Assembly: GCA_947311845.1 (NCBI GenBank)
Contig: CAMZMU010000041.1
Span: forward strand, 115,592,094 to 115,656,093
Direction: 5' to 3'
DNA: 64,000 nt
From: Poa pratensis
Taxonomy: Eukaryota; Streptophyta; Magnoliopsida; Poales; Poaceae
A model generated the notes under the pieces. It had not been told where the DNA came from. It saw nothing but the letters and a program-made list of their open reading frames with translations, and did not search any database. This document shows positions 33,301 to 43,064 of the stretch, in pieces. Both the position numbers and the translations under genes were made by a program. Within the stretch, counting starts at the first letter, position 1; the number at the start of each line of letters is the position of its first letter.

Positions 33301-36088
33301 AAGCCCAGTTCTATCCCTTAACTGCTCCCATTATACATCAAGCCCACTTCCCACTTAGACTGCTCCCTGGTTCCAACTTAGGCCTAACAATGATGTATGC
33401 TCTCTACACCTGTTTCAAGAGAATGCCATTGTACAGCACCTTGGGAGGTCTGTTCCATCTTTGAGGGTGTGGCAGCTATACAGGCTATAGATTTTTACCT
33501 ATCTTGGATTAAGGTGGCCTCTGCATAACCCTGTGCGATCGCGTATGCTTATAGAATAATGTGCCCATGGTTGATGGGCCCATGCACATGTGTTGTTTCT
33601 AATTGCAGATTCTTATGAAGCTTGTATGAGAAATTAAGGGTTGGGGGTCAGGGATAGGTTTGGTAGATGTTTATATAGGGTAATGGACCACATAGGTGTC
33701 AGCCCAAACATATGCTGTTGGTGAAGTTAAGTTGAAAGTTTTTTTTTTAGACAAGAGGCTCGAGAGCCCAGCTTTGAATTAACGAAGCCACATATGGCAG
33801 AGTTTACAACAAACAGAAACAGCATAAAGAAAACAAGTCGCAGCTCAAGCAACTACACAAGACAGGGCTCATGCCACCAACGACCAGCACCAGGAGAAAC
33901 ACGAAGAAGCCCCTACCCCTACTGCCTTCCATTGTGCGCGTTGTGCATCGACACCCGAAGCTCTTGGAGAAAGTCGCTCAGGAGCAGACTAGGACGATGA
34001 AAGCCGCCTGCTTCTGGAGGGATGAACTGAAGTTGCACAAGCTAACCAAACCGCCAAGCACACCGACGAAGGAGCAACCAGCGCCGCCGGGAAAATCCGG
34101 GCAGTGGTGCCACCCTTGCACATGCTACCTCCGGAAGGGACCCCAATCCCTTGCCCAGGTTCGAGGGCACCGAACCGCCGGCAAGTAGCGAGGCAAGGGA
34201 ACGCCGCCGCCACCAGAAACTACCTGCAAACCGCGAGCCGAAGAACTTCATTCGGAGCCTCACAGAGGCTTGCCTTGCGCCGCTGCGAAGCCGAAGACCA
34301 CCTCATCTTGCTTTCGAGCACCTTGTCCCAAGACCGCGTCTCCAAGAAGCCCGCGACGCCGAGGCGCCGCCACAGCCCGGTCCAGAGGACCTAGGTTTTC
34401 ACCCGGGACACAAGGTGGGGCAGAGGTCACCATGACAGCCTCCAAGGAGGTCAAACGGCGCCCGTAGGCGTCGCCGTCATGGGGAATAGCAACTCCATCC
34501 CGAGCTTTCGCTCGACCTGCACCGCCCGCAGCTCTGAAAACAGCCACCTTTGGCCGGAGTGGAGGCAGCAAGGGGCTGACCTCCCAAATCCGGCGTGGGG
34601 ATCGAGAAGAGGGGCGGAAGGGCGCAGCCTCCAGATCTGGCGGCCGGCCGACCCAGCCGCCACCCGCCGTTCCACTCCCGCCCAAGCGGTCGAGGAGAAC
34701 GGCCAGCACCACGGCCGCCGCTCGCCGCCGAGCCGACGCCGCCAACTTGGACCGGAGCCGCCGCCCCGGCGTCCTCCACCTCTCGCGCCCAACACAGCAC
34801 CACAGCCCCGCTCGCCAGGGCGCCGTCAGGAGCGACCACTGTGCCCTCCGCCTTTGGCGGGCAGGGCGCCGCCACCGCCGCCGGTGGCGGCAGCGGCCAG
34901 GGGAGTCGAATTTGGGGACTTTTCGCTAGGGTTTGGGGAGCCTCCGGAGTCGCCCGAGCGGGAGCGACCCGGGAGGCGTGGGGGGACCGTAAGTTGAAAG
35001 TTTTCAAACACATATTTACTTTTATGTAGTACCTGTTTCTGTTAACTTGCTAGGTTTTTATTGGAGGCACATTTTACTTTATTTAACATTGCTAGCTATG
35101 ATAGAGAAGATTGTACTGTCTTTCTGCTGCTGTAGTGGCATTTTGGCCGTTATCCGCAGAATGACTAGTGATTTAATACTAATCCCTTGGTTAATTGACA
35201 AACAGGTTGCTCGAGCAGAGGCAGAACATGCCATGCAACTGAGACAACGACTTGATGGTGCTCTATTGCAAATGGTGCAGGATCTAGTTCTAGTCCACCC
35301 ATGATTACATTTCCATCAGAGCAAACAACTGCTGTGACGCAGAATTCAGCAGCAAGGCCAATATCTCCACAGTTTCAAACACTGCATCCGGCTACCTCAC
35401 TTCCCACCATGACCAGTGCTACAGATGATGAAGCCAAGAAAACAGCAGCAGCTATGGCAGATAAGCTTGCATCTTTGTCATCTCGCGAGCAAGTGCTGTC
35501 CTCCATTTTCTCATCTCTTGCTGCTGAACAAGCTGCTTCCCTAAATGGAGGCTCGCCTTCTGGAGAACTCGTCCAGGGCCCCCAGGCTTCGAGAGGCCAA
35601 AGAGGCCTAGAATTGAACAGCAGGCTGGTGATACGGGTGGTCTCCCTTTCTTTGCACAAGTACCACAAGTGCAACAGCAGATTGGAGGAGCACCTACTTC
35701 TCTTGGAAGCACACAGTCACCAGCACAAGCTAACCAAGCACCAGGTTCATTTCCATTTCCTTCACCTCCATTGCAACCTATGGTGTCGCCACTTATGCAG
35801 CAATTTAGTCAAAATACTGGAGGACCTGGAGGAATGTTCGGGATGATACCTTTTGGGATGATGGCCGGCTCTTTGCCACCTCCGCTTCCATTGTTGCCAG
35901 CAGGTTTTGCAATGCCAAGTGGACCACCCCCTCCACCTCCACTGCCACCAGCTCAGAACCAGCAGCAGCAGCAGTCTCCACAGGCACCACAACAGTCTCC
36001 AACATCAACCGGATTCTTCCCAGCGTCAGGCACTGGGTTCTTCCCTCCAGTGCAGGTGCAGCAATCTCCATCCGTCCAGCGGCAATGA
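27344..36088 (+). CDS. RPRD/CID-domain protein (RNA polymerase II CTD-interacting), seven exons, frameshifted last exon
   Basis: Exons: 27344-27464, 29315-29562, 30402-30566, 30671-30827, 32072-32211, 32520-32555 and 35206-36088. All have GT/AG borders and consistent phases. The N-terminus holds a CID domain: KGLAEKLNKLNSSAASIQ, TLSHWCVFHRKRARRIVDTW, VSFLYLSNDILQNSKRKGGE and IGIWDERKVFGTRIESLK. A helical region follows (LITDLQEHEAILKKCIDQLE, EAKSELLRTQLQ, VARAEAEHAMQLRQRLDGAL), then a Pro/Gln-rich tail. CID proteins of the RPRD type bind the phosphorylated polymerase II CTD in the nucleus. The last exon lacks one base near 35282 (MVQ then GSSSSPPMITFP) and one near 35567 (SPSGEL then PGPPGFERPKRP). 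As written translation stops at 35304 after about 321 residues; restored it would reach about 583. CID and coiled-coil regions are intact, so either a truncated functional protein or assembly errors are possible. Confidence 0.85.
31715..31864. mobile_element. Stowaway MITE in RPRD intron 4
   Basis: About 150 bp between TA dinucleotides (31713-31714 and 31865-31866). The left end CTTCCTCCGTTTCCGAAC and right end CAGAACGAGGGGG are degenerate inverses. The interior 'cagtccgtatgtagtcacaattgaaatatc' style is typical of Triticeae Stowaway elements. Confidence 0.7.
33138..33288. mobile_element. MITE with CGACTA-rich core in RPRD intron 6
   Basis: The terminal parts are inverted: GGTTTTTGAGTCGCTGACTA on the left versus GGCTCGGTGACTCAAAAATC on the right. 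GCATCGC occurs on both flanks (33131-33137 and 33289-33295). The core repeats gcgacta/tcgtcgacta motifs. The 7-bp flanking match suggests a hAT-like insertion; the end placement is approximate. Confidence 0.55.
33743..34989 (-). mobile_element. Non-LTR retroposon (LINE-derived, no RT) in RPRD intron 6
   Basis: A 1247-bp insertion is flanked by a perfect 15-bp duplication TAAGTTGAAAGTTTT (33728-33742 and 34990-35004). Its left end is a poly(T) run, so the element lies in antisense with its poly(A) tail at 33743. The 3' region reads (minus strand) 'aattcaaagctgggctctcgagcctcttgtcta' before the tail. The 5' two-thirds is GC-rich with open frames but no endonuclease or reverse transcriptase motif. 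It was therefore mobilised in trans or is an internally deleted LINE. It sits in an intron opposite to the host gene. Confidence 0.85.
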
Positions 36089-36700
36089 TGTTCAGTTACA
36101 AACGTCGGGGTATAAAGGCAGCACCTTGTGCTATCTTTGTACATTAACAATAATCCCCGAGTATTATGCGGTTAGTTTACAGGTCCTGCAGGCGAAACAG
36201 GACTTGATGCCTACGAAAATAGGCGTATGGCTTGTGCGATGTATAACTGTTCCTTTTGGTCTGAGGAGTTTGTTTGATACTTCCTGACCATATTGAAGTA
36301 GTTAACTTTTTCTTTGGATAGCTCATTAATTAGCGCAGATACAAACAAATGGGTGACTCTTACATCGTTTGTTTAATAGTTGTCGCCCAATGTTATTACA
36401 TTTTAGGCCTCCTCAAATGTTGAAATTTACCAATAGATGGGATCTGAACTGTAACTATTTTTCATGTACTCATTGCTGTTAAAGTTTATTGTTACCATTT
36501 TATTATGCTTGTTCTGCAACTTCCATTTTTTTCATTCTTATTTGACTTAACCATAACGCCACTAGTGATGGTTTTCCTGTGGTTTTGCAAGAAATCTAGT
36601 GGGGTAAGACGAGTTCCGATGTATCCTTGAGAGTAAATGAATCATTTGAGGCAGCCCAGTTCAGGTGAATCAGATTCACCGGTAATGGTTTGAGTACAAA
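36089..36700. other. 3' UTR and downstream flank of the RPRD gene
   Basis: AT-rich sequence with no reading frame of note. It probably contains the RPRD 3' UTR and poly(A) site (several AATA-type signals, none decisive). Confidence 0.4.
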
Positions 36701-36719
36701 GGTAATTGTGACATAAAAT

Positions 36720-37640
36720 GGATGACCTGTACGAGGTCATCAGAAATGGAGCAAAAATTGAGCTTCCTCTTCTCAGTTGCATCTTGTCATGGAAAGCTAG
36801 CTAGCTACTGTAGGAGCTAACTAACTGATACACGCTTAACTATATTCCTGCTAATAGAACATTTACACGGAGTATCTTCCTAAGACCGGTCACTCTTTCT
36901 CAACAAGAATGATACTATTTATCTGCAAAAAGAGATTACAGCTCAAGAGAGAATCAAGGAAGGAGATTGCCAACTGATTAATTATGCTTGCGGTTTGAGT
37001 CTCTGTTTGGGATACGCTTCCAGCCGGCGTCGAAGCTCACCTCCCCGGCAGCTTGCCGTTGGCCGGACGGCGAACGCCCTCGACGTGGAACTCGTTGGTA
37101 TCCTTGCCCACCGTGCTGCCAGGCTGCGCCGCCAGCAGCAGCCTCCTCGCCGCATGACCAGGACGGCGCTGCCACCACGACGACGCTCGTCTTGTCGCGG
37201 CAGAGACGGCATTGCCGTCGTCGGCCGTTGACACCGCCGCTACAGCACCCGTGAGCAAGAGAAGCAGGAGCACGGCGACCGTGCCGGCGCTCCGGCGTCG
37301 GGCTAGAACCAGCTTGATCTGCATGTGGTCGCTGCTACTCTCGATCGGATCGTAAAGTGTTGGTGGTGGTTGGACCGGAGTACGTCGGAGCTGGAGGTCG
37401 CCTGCGACTTATATAACGCCATGTCTCGACGTTGCAGCTTCCTCTAGTGGAGTGCGTGGGAACATGGAGTGACCATGTTACTGCGTGCGTTCTGTGTGTG
37501 TGCAATGGAAGGGGAGCCATGCCACGCATGCATAGAGTAGTCTAGCTTATGTGCAAGCTGTGACGAGGACATGTCACCCTGAGATCTGGATCCATTTCCT
37601 GTTTCAGTTGTTTTCGGGTCTTCAGGGAACCGAGCGAGAT
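36720..37640. repeat. Segmental duplication, copy A, left part
   Basis: This stretch matches about 48280-49330: 'cagaaatggagcaaaaa', 'gttgcatcttg...catg..aaagcta', the peptide gene and its promoter 'gcgtgggaac.tggagtga.catgtta' all recur in the same order. Identity is high but interrupted by small indels. The homology stops near 37640 and resumes near 40115. Confidence 0.8.
36978..37324 (-). pseudogene. Small secreted-peptide precursor, copy A (frameshift before the peptide motif)
   Basis: The start at 37324 gives MQIKLVLARR, then a hydrophobic signal peptide (AGTVAVLLLLLLTGAVAAVS), a variable Arg-rich middle and KDTNEFHVEGVRRPANGK. The frame ends at KLPGR-stop. Shifting by one base continues EVSFDAGWKRIPNRDSNRKH plus a final N and TAA at 36978-36980, matching the end of copy B at 48528. 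A precursor of about 110 residues with signal peptide and a C-terminal 'IP...SNR.HN' motif resembles IDA-like or CLE-type signalling peptides, which end in His-Asn and act on LRR receptor kinases. Copy A appears to lack one base near 37045. Family assignment is tentative. Confidence 0.6.
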
Positions 37641-37686
37641 TGATTAACCAAGAGATAGTAGCCTTAAAAATTTACGATCAAATGTA

Positions 37687-37838
37687 TTCCCTCCATTCCA
37701 AATTATAACGTGCTTTGGATATTTTAATACGGAATACGTAAAGACTGAAATGAGTGAAGAAAAACACTAAAATGCGTTTATAAACATACGATTCAGATTT
37801 TTTTTAGAACATCTTATAATATAGAACAACGGAGGGAG
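37687..37838. mobile_element. Stowaway MITE
   Basis: A 152-bp element flanked by TA (37685-37686 and 37839-37840) with ends TTCCCTCCATTCCAAATTAT and ATAGAACAACGGAGGGAG. Its interior has the 'gaacatcttata' motif usual for Triticeae Stowaway families. It is absent from copy B of the duplication. Confidence 0.85.
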
Positions 37839-38838
37839 TAGGAAATAGTGTAACACGCAAATAGATGCTTTTTTATTGCAATATAACACGAACTTCATTA
37901 CTTAACCAGCGGAATTACAATCCTGGGCAATACAAGCAGCTAAGAATTCTAGGATGTAATTAACCCAAATACACCTTCTCCTAGAAGTACTAGCACGCTT
38001 GCAACAAAGATGAGCTAAAAAGTTAGCTTCCCTTCCCACAAAAACTAAACTGAATTTATTGAAATTTGCACTAAGCTCTTGGATATGATTGAAGATAGAT
38101 GCAGCCTCCGTTCTGTCAAAAGAATCAGAATTCCAAAGCTTTACGACCTGAGCACCGTCACTCAATAATCACGTTTCTGAAGCCCAAATCATGAGCAAGT
38201 TGCACACCATCTCGAACAGCCAGAATTTCCATAGTCATGGGATCTGCAGCAGTCGGATACCATAAAGCTTGCGCTCTAACCAAGTGTCCAGAATGATCAC
38301 GAATTCCCACTCCTGTGCTACCCTGGTTCAAAATTTGAGTTAATGGCACCCGCAGTCACGCAACTCGTCACATATGTGCACTTAAGTCACACTTGATTTT
38401 TTAGTCACACATCTGGACAAGTGGGTGCACGGTGGTCTCTGGGCCCACATGTCAGACCGTTTTCCATTGGAAACGGTCACGCGCGTGGCACGAGATGGCC
38501 ACGTGGACGACTATTTTTGCAAAAACCACCTTGTTTAATAAGAAAAATGATTGCAAAATGAGAATTTGACACGCCAAAACATAGCCTGATCATGCTAATA
38601 AGGTTGCCTATTTAAATTGTCTCTAAAACAGACATCACATACGGAAGCAATGTTGCATATTTAAATTGTCTCTAAATTTGCTTGTAAACCAATCATAGCC
38701 TGGCCATTAACCTCTAAATTTATCTCTAAATTTGCTTGTAAACCAATCATAGGCTGATCATGCTAATAAGGTTCGCATATCCATTCCTAATCCTAACTAA
38801 TTTCGAAGAACTCATGCTAATTTCGCCATAAGATCATG

Positions 38839-39492
38839 CTAATTTCGAAGAAACTCACTGTGTACTGGCGCTCCGTTCGCCACGAGCCTCAGTGTAGGAG
38901 GATCGACGCCATGGTCGCGCACCGGAGGCGGCGAAGCTGAGCAGCCCGCCGTCCCGACGCCTGCGTGGCTACCGGCCTCACCGCCGGCGTCCGCCGCGGT
39001 CGCCTCCATCTTCGCCCGCACGAGCTCAACTCGACGGGCCGCGGCCTGACCGCCGGCGTCCGCTGCGGTCGCCTCCAGCTTCGCCTGCACGAGCTCAACT
39101 CGAGGGGCGGCCGCCTGAGCGCCGGCGTCCGCCGCGGTTGCCTCCATCTTCGCCTGCACGAGGTCAACTCAAGGGGCCGCGGCCTAAGCGCCGGCGTCCG
39201 CCGCGGTCGCCTCCATCTTCGCCCGCATGACCTCAACTCGACGGGCCACGGCCTGACCGCCGGCGTCCGCCGCGGTCGCCTCCAGCTTCGCCCGCACGAG
39301 CACAGCTCGAGCGGCCGCCACACTGAACTCACCGCCGCCTACGGCCACACCGCCGCCATCGCCCGTAGCGCCGCCGTCCGTGACGCCATCCGCGCCGCCG
39401 GCCGCGTCGCCACAGTCGCCGCCGCCCGCCATCACCTCCGATCTAGGGTTCGGCCTCTGTTTGACTTTGAAACGATGAGTTACAGGAGCCAA
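38839..39492 (-). pseudogene. MULE-borne open frame with five 23-residue repeats, one nonsense codon
   Basis: A frame of 218 codons starts MAPVTHRFKVKQRPNPRSEV (39492) and ends HSEFLRN at 38839, with one TAG at 39184-39186 where neighbouring repeats have CAG. Its centre is the unit (V/M)xAKxEATAADAGxQAxxRVE repeated five times. I do not recognise the protein. It may be captured host DNA (Pack-MULE style) expanded as a minisatellite, or a composition-driven open frame. Confidence 0.5.
38983..39327. repeat. 69-bp coding minisatellite, five units
   Basis: Units start with GCCGGCGTCCGC at 38983, 39052, 39121, 39190 and 39259, a strict 69-bp period (23 codons). Units differ by scattered substitutions without frame-changing indels. 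Confidence 0.85.
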
Positions 39493-40114
39493 ATTTCGGA
39501 TAAAAATATACCCCTCCGTTTTTACATTTCCATCCTTCTAATATTTAAACAAGGTGGTTTTTGCAAAAATAGTCGTCCACGTGGCCATCTCGTGCCACGC
39601 GCGTGACCGTTTCCAACGGAAAACGGTCTGACACGTGGGCCCAGAGACCACCGTGCACCCACTTGTCCAGATATGTGACCAAAAAATCACGTTCTGGAGA
39701 AGTGTGACTTAAGTGCACATACGTGACGAGTTGCGTGACTGCGGGTGCCATTAACTCTCAAAATTTCATCAAAAGAGGCATCCACATTTACCTTTAACAC
39801 ATTAGCATCAGGAGGTTTCCATCTCGCCTTGATCTTTGCTTTGGGTTTCTTTTCCTGCCCAGATTTTTGCGTATCAGCAACAGTATCAAGAGCCCATTTG
39901 ATGGCCTGGATAAGTGAACTTCCTTTCTCTTCGTGTTTCTTTGCATTGCGTTCAGTCCATACCGCATAAGATCCACATAAAATGAGACACAACTAATCTT
40001 GTGTTAATTCTTTGGATTCAATCATATCCATTGCCCAAGAATGAGGGTGTAGAACAGGGACTTTTAGGCCTGTCCTACTCTGTAATTCACTCCAAAATAA
40101 TTTTGCCCATGTGC

Positions 40115-41060
40115 CGGTACCACATTGACAGTTTACCATCGAGTTGGATTGGCGTAGATAGGTCTGGAGTTCGGACTTGCGCGGACGCTGACCATGTGAT
40201 GCTATCTTTGACTAATATTTGCTGCCGTCCGGCCGTAAGTACCACTACCTACTTTTTCTTTTCTTTTTGCCGTGTCATGTGATCAGATCAGACATTCATC
40301 ATACAGTTCATTTTTTATAGCACCCTAAGCATAATCAAGAATCTACAGTATAACAATGCATCAGATTCAGATCGAATGGCCGGGGCAGCCAGGCTAGCAA
40401 TTTGCAAAGTAAATTTGGTCGTGGAGAGGTACGGCCAACCGGTCAGTTACCAACGTATATGTTAGGGCTGTTGACCGGTGAAGTCCCTCCGGTTTAGTCC
40501 CACCTCGCCTAGGGGACGAGGCCACACCCAGTTTATAAGGAAGAGATTCATGCTCCTTTCAGTCCATATTTTTGAGATGAAATGAGCTTTCCTCTTGTAG
40601 TTGGGCCGTGTGCGCATAAACGTCTGAAACTAGGCCGAGTGCTGGGCTAAATCTGAGTGGACGCTAACATCTGGTATCAGAGTCAGCATCGCCATGTCTA
40701 CCTGAGGGGCTTCTCAGGGGGATGGGATGTTAGGGCTGCTGTTGACTGGTGAAGCCCCTCAGGTTTAGTCCCACCTCGCCTAGGGGAGGAGGCCACACCC
40801 AGCTTATAAGATAGAGATTCCTCCTCCTTTCAGTCCGGACTTTTGGGATGGAATGAGCTTTCCTTTTATAGTTGGGCTGTGTGCGCATAAACGTCTGAAA
40901 CTAGGCCGAGTGCTGGGCTAAATCTGAGTGGACGCTAACAGTATCTTACAGACATGCACTGTTCTCGGGTCCGTAGCCGCCGCAGCTGTCTGGTCTAGGC
41001 TACCTGTGGATTAAATTTGACCAAATCCACATAAAATCCAGTGCTATAGTTAATTTACTA
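40115..41060. repeat. Segmental duplication, copy A, right part (with TRIM inserted)
   Basis: 'gttcggacttgcgcggacgctgaccatgtgatgctatctttga' at about 40170 matches 49775-49820. 'gtggagaggtacggccaacc.gtcagtta' at about 40424 matches 50100-50128. 'gcactgttc' through 'ccagtgctata' near 40960-41050 matches 50150-50230. The TRIM at 40460 is absent from copy B. Confidence 0.75.
40460..40940 (+). mobile_element. TRIM: complete miniature LTR retrotransposon
   Basis: Two LTRs, 40460-40669 (210 bp) and 40728-40940 (213 bp), each begin TGTTAGGGCTG and end GGACGCTAACA. The 58-bp interior starts with a primer-binding site TGGTATCAGAG, complementary to initiator tRNA-Met, and ends in the purine-rich AGGGGGATGGGA before LTR 2. 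The flanks are GTATA (left) and GTATC (right). It has no coding capacity and depends on proteins supplied in trans. Confidence 0.92.
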
Positions 41061-41147
41061 TCATGCTAGGCTTCATTGCCCATCAATGCCGTCGTCTCCA
41101 ATCACTTGCGAGAGCGATACATGATTTCTTCCACATCCTGGGTACTA

Positions 41148-41227
41148 CTACCTTTGTCCCATATTATAAAACATTTTGGCAAGCTGTTTTAGCTTGGCAA
41201 AACGTTTTACAATATGGGACAAAGTGA
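41148..41227. mobile_element. 80-bp Stowaway-like hairpin MITE
   Basis: TTTGTCCCATATTATAAAAC on the left and GTTTTACAATATGGGACAAA on the right form arms of about 32 bp extending to 'ttttggcaagc/gcttggcaaaa', around a tiny loop. The element is bounded by TA. It is almost entirely self-complementary, so a transcript would fold into a long hairpin. Confidence 0.8.
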
Positions 41228-41489
41228 TACACCGCAAAGAGAGTTCCCTTCATTGACATCCCACACCTGGAGCTTCACCGAGGAGGAAATATGGAACTGG
41301 AAAGTGGTCCAGTCTCAGGACAAGACAAAGCACCCCCACCTGATGGCTTTACGGGGCGTTTCCATACCTCCTTGCTGGCAAATAATCAAAGGGGATACGC
41401 TCGACGCGTCCCGTTTATGAGCCAGCACCCCTGGATTTGGGGCAGTTCACAAGGCGTTGATCTATCTCCTACCCAAACATGCTGGGGCT

Positions 41490-41640
41490 GCTGAAGTGCG
41501 AGGTGTGTTGTCAAACAAGTCCAACATGTGTGAACCGTTTATCACAGTTTGCAACCATGGTTGTGTTGCTTCCTTGAGAAAGGAGTGTAGAAGAAAACCC
41601 TAGCCATCACTCTTGGTGGCCGTGAGCAAGCAAGGGAGAG
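41490..41640. mobile_element. LTR fragment related to the Copia LTR at 47024
   Basis: 'caacatgtgtgaaccgtttatcacagtttgc' and 'gagtgtagaagaaaaccctagcca' correspond closely to 47075-47165. No second LTR or coding region is attached. Confidence 0.55.
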
Positions 41641-41754
41641 AAGTCATAACGTGGATGCTGAAAGAGAGAGAGAGAATGCGAGAACACACAAGAAAGTCAC
41701 AACCAAGTGAAAAGAGAGAGAGAATGAGACCTGCGGTGGAGGATCTCGTGGCAT

Positions 41755-42503
41755 ATACTAACTATATGAAAGGCGTGCAAATCTGCGAGCTCTCAGCCCC
41801 CCGAGTACTGTAGATGCTACAGTGTTGAACAGTGCCCGTGGCTCTTTTGCGAAAAAGTCCCTACACTTTCCGGAAATTGTGAATCGGTCCTTTCGTACAA
41901 ATATCAAGACCTAACCCTAAATCCTCAACACTCTCACTTTCCCCACCCCGGCTCCTCCCCGACTCCTCCGCTTCGTCATCGCCGCCTCCTCCCACGCTCT
42001 GCCGCTCCTCTCTCCCGCTCCGGCCGCACCTTCCCGGCCCGCGCCTCCACCTCTTGCACGCCGCGCGGCCCGGCAACCTCCACCCCGCATCCACGGCGCT
42101 GCTGCGGCGCGGCCGGCTCACGCGGCGAGATACTAACTATATGAAAGGCGTGCAAATCTGCGAGCTCTCAGCCCCCCGAGTACTGTAGATGCTACAGTGT
42201 TGAACAGTGCCGTGGCTCTTTTGCGAAAAAGTCCCTACACTTTCCAGAAATTGCGAATCGGTCCTTTCGTACAAATATCAAGACCTAACCCTAAATCCTC
42301 AACACTCTCACTTTCCCCACCCCGGCTCCTCCCCGACTCCTCCGCTTCGTCACCGCCGCCTCCTCCCACGCTCTGCCGCTCCTCTCTCCCGCTCCGGCCG
42401 CACCTTCCCGGCCCGCGCCTCCACCTCTCGCACGCCGCGCGGCCCGGCAACCTCCACCCCGCATCCACGGCGCTGCCGCGGCGCGGCCGGCTCTCGCGGC
42501 GAG
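41755..42503. repeat. Tandem duplication (2 x 375 bp) of a putative promoter and 5' gene end
   Basis: Unit 1 (41755-42129) and unit 2 (42130-42503) both start ATACTAACTATATGAAAGG and end CGCGGCGAG. They are nearly identical apart from a few substitutions and one indel. The unit runs from AT-rich upstream sequence into a GC-rich 5'-exon-like part and ends about 30 bases before the ATG at 42534. Confidence 0.9.
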
Positions 42504-42533
42504 CTCCGCCACGGCCGCAAGGGCGGCGGCGCG

Positions 42534-43064
42534 ATGGACGGCCAGCTCCGGCCCGGCCGCGAACCGCGAGCTCCGCCCTCCACCGCGAACGCCACGGGGA
42601 CGGCCGCGAACGCCGCGAACGGCACGGGCGCAAACGCCTCGGCTCGCGCGGCCCTCGGGAAGTGCGGTGGTTGCAGCCCCCAGGACGGCGATGAGCGGCG
42701 GTCCCGTGTGCTTCTCAGGAGCTTCAAGATCGACGCGACCCCCGATGTCTCGGTACGATTCCTCTCCCCCTCCTCCCCCACCCCCGTCTCTTCGCGATTG
42801 CGCTCTATTTGGGCCGATTCTGGGGGCAGTTCACTCGATTCAGGGCGTCCTGGCGCAATTTGGGCGTCACTGTGCCTCGGTGCTCCTGCTTGCGGCGTCA
42901 TTTTGCTTCGGCACCAGTGGTAACACTGCTTAGAGCTTGCTCTATTTTTGCAGGTGGGCGAGGTAGGATCCGCAGATGCTCATATACCAGGGGATATTTT
43001 TTTTGCGTTTTTCACCAGGTTGTGGCGGCAGCTAGAAGGCAAAGAGTACTGTATATATTCGTGA
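42534..43064 (+). CDS. Putative small gene, unknown function (two-exon model)
   Basis: The start at 42534 reads MDGQLRPGREPRAPPSTANA, GKCGGCSPQDGDERRSRVLL and SFKIDATPDVS, ending at a donor TCG|GTACG (42752). An acceptor TTTTTGCAG before 42954 allows VGEVGSADAHIPGDIFFAFF and TRLWRQLEGKEYCIYS before TGA at 43062-43064, 109 residues in total. I recognise no domain. Further exon-like stretches with splice signals occur near 43190-43221 and 43873-43982 (VVCMADARVMNFTTGFRIER), so the real structure may be longer. It sits directly after the 375-bp tandem duplication. It could be a captured gene fragment. Confidence 0.35.

Larger units (their letters stand above)
38337..39757. mobile_element. Mutator-like element (non-autonomous MULE) with about 200-bp TIRs
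   Basis: A 1421-bp element is flanked by a perfect 9-bp duplication TCAAAATTT (38328-38336 and 39758-39766), the Mutator hallmark. The long inverted repeats begin GAGTTAATGGCACCCGCAGT and extend about 200 bp (38337-38535 versus 39552-39757) with few mismatches. They include 'gtgggcccacatgtcagaccgtttt...acggtcacgcgcgtggca'. No MURA transposase is present. The GC-rich interior carries a repetitive reading frame. Confidence 0.92.
37871..39992 (-). pseudogene. LINE 3' fragment encoding an RNase H-like domain, split by a Mutator element
   Basis: On the minus strand, 39992-39767 reads AVWTERNAKKHEEKG...KARWKPPDANVLKVNVDASFDEI. After the MULE it resumes (38336-37902) with LNQGSTGVGIRDHSGHLVRA, MTMEILAVRDGVQLAHDLGF, VIIE and DGAQVVKLWN...VGREANFLAHLCCKR. 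This is the plant RVT_3/RNase H-like domain found at the C-terminus of LINE polyproteins, with acidic residues in VDASF, MEILA and the IIE-(S)-D region. The frame is broken at VIIE (GAG TGA CGG), where a Ser-Asp pair is expected. An A-rich tail follows at about 37880-37870. It is 5' truncated and non-functional. Confidence 0.8.

Noticed and set aside
34260..35029. Multiple long frames on both strands within the intronic retroposon
   Set aside because: They are GC-driven and mutually overlapping, with no endonuclease, RT or other motif. Only the retroposon itself is supported.
38983..39327. CRISPR-like regular repeats
   Set aside because: The 69-bp units are contiguous with no unique spacers and sit inside a plant MULE; they are a minisatellite. 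No CRISPR array is expected or seen.
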